Positions 49,271 to 58,000 of a stretch of DNA of 64,000 bases are shown one piece after another (within the stretch, counting starts at the first letter, position 1; each line of letters starts with the position of its first letter). Where the stretch lies: NCBI RefSeq assembly GCF_000620705.1, contig NZ_KK211168.1, positions 123,462 through 187,461 of the forward strand, read 5' to 3'. A program made the translations under genes and the position numbers. The notes beneath the pieces were generated by a model. That model did no database searches and was not told the origin of the DNA. It saw only the letters and a list, made by a program, of their open reading frames with translations. The stretch comes from Nocardioides sp. URHA0020. Its GTDB lineage: Bacteria; Actinomycetota; Actinomycetes; Propionibacteriales; Nocardioidaceae.

Positions 49271-50542
49271 ATGACCACCACGCAGCTGGCCGGCCTCCTC
49301 CCTGAGCTGGAGGTGATCCGAGCCGACTTCCCGATCCTCGAGCGGACCGTCGCCGGGGGCCTGCCGCTGGTCTACCTCGACAGCGCCAACACCTCGCAGA
49401 AGCCCCAGGTCGTCATCGACACGATGGTCGACCACCTGGAGCGCCACAACGCCAACGTGGCCCGCGCCATGCACACCCTGGGCTCCGAGTCGACCGAGGC
49501 CTTCGAGCAGGGGCGCGACCGGGTCGCCGCGTTCATCAACGCGCCGAGCCGCGACGAGGTGATCTTCACCAAGAACGCCTCCGAGGCGCTCAACCTGGTC
49601 GCCAACACGCTTGCCTGGGCGCGCGGTCCGCTTCAGATCGGTGCGGGCGACGTGGTCGTGACCACCGAGATGGAGCACCACTCCAACATCGTGCCGTGGC
49701 AGCTGCTCACCGAGCGGACCGGCGCGACGCTGCGGTGGTTCGGGCTCACCGACGACGGCCGGCTCGACCTGTCGAACATCGACGAGCTCATCACCGAGCG
49801 CACCAAGGTCGTCACGCTGACCTGGGTGTCGAACATGCTCGGCACCATCAACCCGGTCGCGGAGATCGCCCGCCGTGCCCACGAGGTCGGCGCCATCGTC
49901 GTGCTGGACGCCTCGCAGGCGGCCCCGCAGCTGCCGGTGGACGTCGTCGCCTCCGGCGCCGACGTCGTCGTCTTCACCGGCCACAAGGTCGTCGGTCCGA
50001 CCGGCATCGGCGTGCTCTGGGGCAGGCGCGAGCTGCTCGAGCAGCTGCCGCCCTTCCTCGGGGGCGGCGAGATGATCGAGACGGTCCGCATGGAGCGCTC
50101 GACGTACGCCGGGATCCCGCACAAGTTCGAGGCCGGCACGCCGCCGATCGTCGAGGCGGTCGGGCTCGGGGCTGCGGTGGACTACCTCTCCCACATCGGG
50201 ATGGACGCCATCCACCGGCACGAGCAGACCATCACGGCGTACGCGCTCGAGGGCCTGGCGACCGTGCCCGGACTGCGGGTCCTCGGCCCCCTCGACGCGA
50301 CGGAGCGCGGGGGAGCGATCTCCTTCGAGCTCGACGGCGTGCACCCGCACGACATCGCGCAGGTGCTCGACGCGCGCGGCATCGCCGTGCGCGCGGGCCA
50401 CCACTGCGCGAAGCCGGCGCACGCCCGCTTCGGCGTCCAGAGCTCGACCCGGATGTCGTCGTACCTCTACACGACCCCGACCGAGATCGACGCGCTGGTC
50501 GAGGGCCTGGAATACACCCGCTCGTACTTCAAGTTGGGTTGA
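49271..50542 (+). CDS. sufS: cysteine desulfurase SufS
   Basis: A 423-residue PLP-dependent enzyme taking sulfur from cysteine for cluster assembly. The PLP lysine is in FTGHKVVGPTGIGVLWG near residue 240. The active-site cysteine is in RAGHHCAKPAHARFG near 380. FTKNASEALNLVAN and VTTEMEHHSNIVPW are also typical of class II (SufS) enzymes. It starts 1 nt after the sufC stop and is followed directly by its partner sufU. Confidence 0.96.
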   Translation: MTTTQLAGLLPELEVIRADFPILERTVAGGLPLVYLDSANTSQKPQVVIDTMVDHLERHNANVARAMHTLGSESTEAFEQGRDRVAAFINAPSRDEVIFTKNASEALNLVANTLAWARGPLQIGAGDVVVTTEMEHHSNIVPWQLLTERTGATLRWFGLTDDGRLDLSNIDELITERTKVVTLTWVSNMLGTINPVAEIARRAHEVGAIVVLDASQAAPQLPVDVVASGADVVVFTGHKVVGPTGIGVLWGRRELLEQLPPFLGGGEMIETVRMERSTYAGIPHKFEAGTPPIVEAVGLGAAVDYLSHIGMDAIHRHEQTITAYALEGLATVPGLRVLGPLDATERGGAISFELDGVHPHDIAQVLDARGIAVRAGHHCAKPAHARFGVQSSTRMSSYLYTTPTEIDALVEGLEYTRSYFKLG

Positions 50543-50545
50543 GTG

Positions 50546-50998
50546 ATGACTTCCGAGCTCGATTCCCTGTACCAGGACATCATCCTCGACCACGCGAAGC
50601 GTCGGCTGAACGCCGGCCTGCGTGAGCCGTTCGAGGCCGAGGTCCACCACGTGAACCCGACGTGCGGCGACGAGGTGACGCTCCGGCTGCACCTCGACGG
50701 CGACGTCGTGGGCGACATCTCCTACGACAACCAGGGCTGCTCGATCTCATCGGCGTCGGCGTCGGTGATGACCGAGCTGCTGATCGGCAAGACCGTCGCG
50801 GAGACCCAGCCGATCTACGACGCCTTCCTCGAGATGATGCGGGGCAAGGGCCAGGTCGTGCCCGACGAGGACGTCCTCGAGGACGCGATCGCCTTCGCCG
50901 GCGCCGCCAAGCTGACCGCCCGCATCAAGTGCGCACTGCTGTCGTGGATGGCCTACCAAGACGCCCTCACCCGAGCCCAGGAGGACTCCCATGCCTGA
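50546..50998 (+). CDS. sufU: Fe-S cluster assembly sulfur-transfer protein SufU
   Basis: A 150-residue zinc-dependent sulfurtransferase that accepts persulfide sulfur from SufS. Zinc ligands are expected in NPTCGDEV (Cys, Asp), NQGCSISSAS (Cys) and IKCALLSW (Cys). The insert between the second and third cysteine regions is characteristic of SufU rather than IscU. The ATG at 50546 directly follows the sufS stop; a GTG one codon earlier is equivalent. It overlaps sufT by 8 nt. Confidence 0.95.
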   Translation: MTSELDSLYQDIILDHAKRRLNAGLREPFEAEVHHVNPTCGDEVTLRLHLDGDVVGDISYDNQGCSISSASASVMTELLIGKTVAETQPIYDAFLEMMRGKGQVVPDEDVLEDAIAFAGAAKLTARIKCALLSWMAYQDALTRAQEDSHA

Positions 50999-51365
50999 CC
51001 ACTCCGACCTGCCCGACGTACCCGAGGCCGCCCACTCCGGCGGGGTCGGCACGTCGACCGTGTCCGTCGAGGACGTCACCGAGGCGATGAAGGACGTCGT
51101 CGACCCCGAGCTCGGCATCAACGTCGTCGACCTCGGTCTGGTCTACGGCGTGCACATCGACGAGGACACCAACCTGGTGCTCGACATGACGCTGACGTCC
51201 GCGGCCTGCCCGCTGACCGACGTGATCCAGGACCAGACCAACGGTGCCCTCGAGGGCCTCGTCAACGACGTCCTGATCAACTGGGTCTGGATGCCGCCGT
51301 GGGGCCCGGACAAGATCACTCCCGACGGCCGCGAGCAGCTGCGCGCCCTGGGCTTCAACGTCTGA
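50991..51365 (+). CDS. sufT: DUF59 (MIP18-like) Fe-S maturation protein SufT
   Basis: A 124-residue protein of the DUF59/MIP18 family. The signature DPELGINVVDLGLVYGV is near residue 38, the conserved cysteine in TSAACPLTD near 65, and WVWMPPWGPDKIT near the end. SufT helps load clusters onto target enzymes. It is the last gene of the suf operon, overlapping sufU by 8 nt. The 173-bp repeat array follows. Confidence 0.94.
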   Translation: MPDHSDLPDVPEAAHSGGVGTSTVSVEDVTEAMKDVVDPELGINVVDLGLVYGVHIDEDTNLVLDMTLTSAACPLTDVIQDQTNGALEGLVNDVLINWVWMPPWGPDKITPDGREQLRALGFNV

Positions 51366-51430
51366 GCTGCTGACTCGCGCGCCTGCCGGCCCAGCGGCGT
51401 CATGGTCGGGTCGCCGTTCGCCTCACCGGC

Positions 51431-52080
51431 CCCAGGGATCCCCGGTGCACCGGGGATCCCTGCACTTCTCGGCGGTTGCAACGCCCTAGAAGTGACGGGA
51501 TTGCCTGAGAAGTACGCCGGGGCGGCGGCCCGCGCAGCGCGGCGGGAGACGTCCGCGCTCCGCGGGAGCTGGTGCCCGGCGATCGCCCCACCCGTCCCAG
51601 GGATCCCCGGTTCACCGGGGATCGCGTCACTTCTCGGCCGTTGCAACGCCCCAGAAGTGACGGGATTGCCTGAGAAGTACGCCGGGGGAGGCCCGCGCAG
51701 CGCGCCCCGGGGGGAAGGACGCGCCGCACGGGAGTTGGTGGCCGGTGGCCGGCGATCGCCCCACCGGCCCCAGGGATCCCCGGTTCACCGGGGATCGCGT
51801 CACTTCTCGGCCGTTGCAACGCCCCAGCAGTGACGGGATTGCCTGAGAAGTACGCCGGGGGAGGCCCGCGCAGCGCGCCCCGGGGGGAAGGACGCGCCGC
51901 ACGGGAGTTGGTGGCCGGTGGCCGGCGATCGCCCCACCGGCCCCAGGGATCCCCGGTTCACCGGGGATCGCGTCACTTCTCGGCCGTTGCAACGCCCCAG
52001 AAGTGACGGGATCGCCTGAGAAGTACGCCGGGGGGAGGCCCGCGCAGCGCGCCCGGGGGGAGTACGCGCTGCGCGGGAGC
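51431..52080. repeat. 165-173-bp tandem double-hairpin array, 4 copies, in a convergent gap
   Basis: Units start (CCCAGGGATCCCCGG) at 51431, 51596, 51769 and 51942. Units at 51769 and 51942 are nearly identical. Each carries two hairpins. The first is GATCCCCGG-TTCA-CCGGGGATC (11-bp perfect arms in unit 1). The second is CGTCACTTCT-N18-AGAAGTGACG, with one mismatch in unit 3. The arrays fill the gap between sufT (rightward) and the giant surface-protein gene (leftward). Frames crossing it only translate the repeat; no gene is seen. Confidence 0.9.
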
Positions 52081-52093
52081 TGGTGACCGGCGG

Positions 52094-55000
52094 TCAGCGG
52101 TCGTCGTTCACGATGGTGCCGACGCCCGTCCTGCCGCTGACCCCGCCGGTGGCGCCGCTGAGCAGCACCCGGAAGCGCTCGGACCTCTCCCGGACCCGGT
52201 CTCCCTTCACCTTCACCTGGAAGGTGAGCGAGGTCTTGCCGGGCGCGAAGGTCAGCCATCGCGCGGCTGCCACGTAGTCCTTGCCGGCCGCGGCGGTGCC
52301 GTTGGCGGTGGCCACCCGCACCCGCACGGGCACCGTGGTCGCCTTCGACAGCGCCACCTTGAAGGTCAGGGTCCGCAGACCCGCGTTGCCCTCCTTCTCC
52401 GACACCGACGACACCGAGATGGTCGGGCGTACGACGGGGGAGTCGTCGTCCACGATCGTGAGCGTCGTCTGCACCGAGTTCGCCGGACCCGTGACGCTCA
52501 CCTGCGCGGTCTCGTTCGGCTCGTCGGTCGCATCCCCACGCACCGTCACGTCGAACGTGCCGGTGAGCGTGCCCGCGGGCACCGTCAGCACCCCGGCAGT
52601 GCCCGTGTAGTCGGTCCCAGCGGTGGCCGTCCCTCCCGCGACCTTCCAGCTGACGGGGGTCGGCGAGGTCGAGACCGCGTCGAGGCGGACCGTGAACCGG
52701 GCCGTCCTGGTCGCGCCCGCGGCACCCTCGGTGACCGACACGGGGCTGACCGCGACCGTCGTCGGAAGCGCCTCGGAGTCCGCCCCGGGAGCCGACTCGA
52801 TGTCGCCGCGGACGTTGTCGCCCTCGCCGGGCGCGCCGTCGTCGGCGGTCCCGTCGAAGGTCACCTTCGCCGAGCCCTCCGGACGACCCGAGTAGTCGGC
52901 CCGGTCGGCGCCGCCACCACCCGACATGTCGTCGGCACCGTCGGGTGCGGCGCCCTGGTCGAACGTGTCCGCCCCGCCGCTGCCCGTCATGACGTCGTCG
53001 CCCGCACCACCGACGAAGGTGGTCGCCGGTGAGGTCGTCGACCTGATCTCGAGCCGGTCGTTGCCGTCGCCGCCACGCAGCCCCGCCACGGTGCGGTCCT
53101 TGTCGGCCAGCCACAGGTGGTCGTCGCCCGAGCCGCCGACGAACACCTCGATGCTGTCGTTGACCCAGTCTCGCTGGACGAACGGCGAGACGGTCGACTT
53201 GTCCTCGACTCCGCCGTCGTTGGCGTTGCCGTCGTCGCTGACCACCAGGTCCGTCGTCCGTGACGCGTAGGTGAGCGTGTCGAGGTCGGCGCCGCCGTCG
53301 AACGTGTCGGCGTTGCCGCCACCGTCGAGGAGGTCCTTGCCGGCTCCACCGCTGATCACGTCGTTGCCGTCGCCGCCGCGCAGTACGTCGTCGCCGGCGC
53401 CACCGTCGACCTGGTCCTTGCCGCCCCCGCCCTCGAGGACGTCGTCACCCTCGAGGCCGAAGACGTTGTCGTCACCGGACCCGGCCACGATGGTGTCGTC
53501 GCCGGCGCCGCCGTCGCCCTGGTTGGTGCCCTCGCCGAGCTCGATCACGTCGTCGCCCAGACCGGCGCCGACCCTGTCGTTGCCGGCGCCGAGCAAGAAG
53601 GTGTCCGGTCCGTTGGACCCGTTGTAGCGGTTGTCGGACCCGCCGGTGCCGTGGACGACGTTCGGTGCGAAGTCCGTCTCCTCGGAGCTGTTCCCGCCGA
53701 TGCCGGTGGTCACCGTCCCGCCGCCCTCGCCGTTCCAGATCTCGTCGGCGCCGTTGCCGCCACGGATCGAGTCGCCCTTGACGGACGGCCCGCCGCGCAG
53801 CTTGTCCTTGCCGTCCTCGCCCCGCAGGGAGTCGTCCCCGGCCTCACCCTCCACGTCGTCGTCGCCGGCACCGGCGTAGACGTCGTCGTTGCCGTCGCCG
53901 AGTCGGAAGGTGTCGTTGTCCTGGCCGCCCCGCGCAGTGTCGTTGCCGGCACCCATCTCGAAGAGGTCCGCGCCGCCGTTGCCGTAGGCCTCGTCGTTGC
54001 CCTCGCCGCCGACGAAGTGGTCGACCAGCGAGCCGTCGGCGTTGGGGGACGTCCACGAGTTGAACTCGAGGTCGAAGAACCGGTCGTTGCCGTTGCCGCC
54101 GTCGAACTGGTCCGCACCGCCGAGTCCCGCGACGTCGTCGCGACCGTCGTTGGTGACGAAGACCTGGTCACGGCCGGAGCCGCGGACGTCGTCCTGGCCA
54201 CTGCTCCCGAGGTACTTCTCGATGTCGTCGTGGACGTTGTCGTGCTCGGAGCCGAACCCGGCCCCGTCGAACGCGGCGTCGTCGAAGCTGACCCGGAGGT
54301 CGTCGGTGCGGTCGGAGTAGTCGACGCGGTCGACGTCGCCGCCGCCCCGCAGGTCGTCGCCGCCCTCGCCGCCGCGCAGCCGGTCGTCGTCCGGTCCGCC
54401 GTCGAGCGAGTCGTCGCCCTGCTCGCCGTCCAGGTCGTCGTCGCCGCTCGCGCCGAGCAGGGTGTCGTTGGCACCGCCACCGCGCAGGATCTCCTTGCCG
54501 GCGCCGCCCTCGAGCCGGTCGCTGCCCGCGTTGCCGGCCAGGGTGTCGTCGCCGTCGCCGCCGATCAGGGTGTCGGCCCCTGCTCCGCCCTCGAGGACGT
54601 CCGCACCGGCCCCGCCGCGCAGCTCCTCGTCGGCACTGCTGCCGGTGAGCTGGTCGGGGTGCTCCCCGCCGATCACGAGGTCGGCGTCGATGATGTTGTC
54701 GCGACGCTGACCCTCCGGCCCGTCGCCGGGCTCGCCGTCGAGCACGACGCGCAGCGGACCGGCTGCGGCGCTGTAGTCCACGGTGTCGCGACCCTCCATC
54801 CCCAGGAACGTCTGGGCGCCCGGACCGTCGACGAGGGTGTCGTCGCCGCCGCTGCCGACGACCTGCACGTTGCCCGTGCCGCCGACGAAGGTGTCATCAC
54901 CGTCGTTGCCCATCAGGATGCCGGTGCTGTTGCTGCCGTTGACCGTGTCGTCACCGGTGCCGCCGTCGACCACCAGGGAGCCGGTGGCCGGCAGGTTGAT

Positions 55001-58000
55001 GGTGTCGGCGCCACTGCCGCCGCGCACGTTCTCGACGCTCGACGCGGTGTCCGCCTCACCGGCCGAGCCGCTCGGGCCGGGCAGGTTGATGGTCACGGCT
55101 GATCCGTGGTCGCCGTAGTCGCTGGTGTCGTCACCGGCGCCGCCGATGACCTCGTCGTCGCCGGAGCCACCACGGAGGACGTCGTTGTCGGCCTCACCGT
55201 CGAGACGGTCGGCACCAGGGCCGCCGTCGAGGCTGTCGTTGCCGGGGCCGCCGGTGAGGGTGTCCGCGTCGGCGCCGCTGATCAGGGTGTCGTCGCCGGC
55301 CACGTTCGTCGGCACCGGGTTGCAGCCCGGACCGGCGTCGCCGTACAGCGTCGCGGTGCCGGCGGCGACCATGATGCGGTCGTTGCCGGGTCCACCACAG
55401 ACCGTGACGGGCAGGGCCGGAACGCCCTGCGGGACGGGTTGTACGTCGAACACGTCGTCGCCGCCCAGGAGGTCACCGCCGACCTTGGTGACGGGGGAGT
55501 ACTGCTCAACCACGTGCTCGCCGTCCATCTCGCCGGTGAGCTCGACGGTCTCGGCGTCGACCTGGGTCATGACGTAGGACTGCGGGCTCGTGTCGGCCTT
55601 GAGCGTGAGCTTGCCGTCGTCGAGCTCGGCCAGCCGGTTCTTGCGATCCTCCTGCGGGGTGTCGCAGAACGAGAACAGGTTGGGCTGGTCGTAGATCACC
55701 GTCGAGGCGATCGGGTAGTCGGCCTTGCCGAACGGTGTGTCGACGTACGCCCGGATGAAGGCGTCCACCCGCGCCGTCGCGTCGAAGAAGCACAACGGGT
55801 TGGCGTTCACCTTGAGCTGCGCCGCGATCTGCGGGTAGCGCAGGCGACCGGTCTGGTCGGCCTTGAGGTTGAACTCCGCGACACCGCGTACGCCGCCCTC
55901 GGCCCCGGCCTGGAGACCGGGGATGCCGACCGAGGCGCCGGCGACCAGCTTGGCCTCGAAGCGGATCTCGGGGACGTCGTTGCCGGACTGGTCGAAGTCG
56001 TCGAGGTAGAGACCCTGGAGCAGGCCCTTGGTGACGTCCCAGGCGCCGTTGTTGTCGGGGTCGTCGTCGGTGAGCACCTCGAGCGCCTTGCGCATGCCGT
56101 AGGTGTCGAAGCCGGCCGCCAGGTGTCCGTAGACGCCGGCGCTGCCGCCGATGTAGAGGCGTGCCGGGCCGATCGGGTAGGAGAACTGGAAGCCGCGCTG
56201 GATGCCCAGCTGACCTGCGTCGTAGTAGACGAGCGGCACGTCCTTGCCGAGCAGCATCCCGAAGAGGGACTTGGGGTCCTCGAACGCCGGGAACGACAGC
56301 CCACCCTTGGTGCGGGCGGCGCTGAACTCGCCCTTCGGGGTGTCGAAGCCGAGCTTGGTGATCAGGTCCGGTGTCGTGACCGACTCACCGGTGACGAGCT
56401 GGTCGGCCTCGTTGAGCGGGACCGGCTGCCGTGCGGCGTCGGCCAGCACGGAGAACGACCCGATCTCGATCTGGCCGGCGGAGGTCGAGCCCTGGTCGAC
56501 GGCCTTGACGAGGTTGACGAGCATGATGACGCGGTCGATCAGCTGCAGGGACTTGGAGTCCGGGCCGTTCGCTGCCCGGTCGGCGGCCTTGAAGGCGTCG
56601 TACCAGGTGGGCGCCGGCCTGCCGGTCAGCTTGGCGGCCTCGGCGACACCGGGGATCGGCTTCTGGATGGCCTCGATCGGCTTCTCCAGCGGTCCGGTGT
56701 ACTTCCGCAGCGTCTTGACGGTGGGCTTGATGATGTCGGAGACCAGGCTGCCGGCATCGACCCGCACGTTGTTGAAGTCGATGCTGGCCCGGGTCTGCGG
56801 CGAGCCCGTGCCGTTCCAGGTGATGCCGGCGTCCAGCACGAAGTTGGTGCTGAAGGTCGGCAGCATCCCGGCCGGGCCCTCGGACCGCACGGTCTTCACG
56901 CCGAGCTTGAGCAGGGTCTCGGCCGAGACCGACGGTGTCAGCTGCGCCCGCCCGAGGTCGGCCAGGGGCAGCCGCTTGTCCGGCCGAGTCGTCGTGAGGT
57001 CGAGTGCCGCGCCGACCTTCACGTCGGGCTTGGCGTCCTGGTTGTCCTCGATCTCGATGGGGAAGAACGCCAGGTCGCCGGTCAGGTCGGCACCGCTCTC
57101 GGAGTGCGGCAGGTTGGCCTCGGCGCTGACCTCCACCTCCTTGCCCTCGGTCGGGATGTAGAAGCCGAGGTCACGGTCGACGCCGAACCCGACGTTGAGC
57201 TTGATGCCGGCCTTGGCGGTGAACTCGCCCTGGCTGGCCAGGCGCAGTCCGGGGAAGCCGATGTCGAACGTCCCGGTGCCGTCCTCGGCGGCGTACTCGA
57301 GGTGCAGGTCGACCTGGAAGCTCTGGATCCGGTCGATGGTGTCGGTGCTGGCGCAGGCGACGGGGGCGCCGCCGGCTGCGGGGCGGCAGGTCAGGGTGAC
57401 CTTCGGGCTCTGGCCCTCGGGGAGGCCGGGGACGTCCGCGAGGATCTCCTCGGTCCTGGCCTGGACGGCACCGGCGTTGCCGGAGCTCGCCACGGCGTCG
57501 GACAGCGCGTCGACCTTCGCCAGGACCGCCTCGTCGAACTGCTGCAGCACGTCCGCACCGGCCGTGACGTCCGCTCCGATGAGCGGGATCTTGGTGCCGG
57601 TGGGCAGGCTGCGCAGACCCTCCTGGATCTGGGTGGTCAGGGTGCGGACGCCGTCGACGAGGAGCGCGAACTGGATCGCCTCGTTCTGCAGCTTGGCCTC
57701 GACCTCGGTGCTGTCGACGGTCCAGCCGCTCGGCGTGAGCAGGTCGGCGGCGGCGAAGCGCACCGTGCCCAGGTCGGTGTCCTCGAAGTAGACGGGCAGC
57801 ACGGCGCAGGCGTCGACCGGCCCGGTCACGCCCTCGCACGACGCCTCGAGCGCGTCATCGGTCTCGTGGACCGTGGCGGTGCCGGGCTTGGGCAGCAGTC
57901 CCGACAGGAAGGCGTTGAACTCCGGGGTGCCGATGACCAGGCGTGCGCCGGTCGGGGCGGTGGCCGCGAGCCGGAAGCGGGCGGCGACCGCGGCCTTGGC

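Noticed and set aside
52094..52130. LPXTG-type cell-wall anchor on the giant protein
   Set aside because: The C-terminus ends in a Calx-beta strand (GTIVNDDR) with no sorting motif, hydrophobic segment or basic tail.
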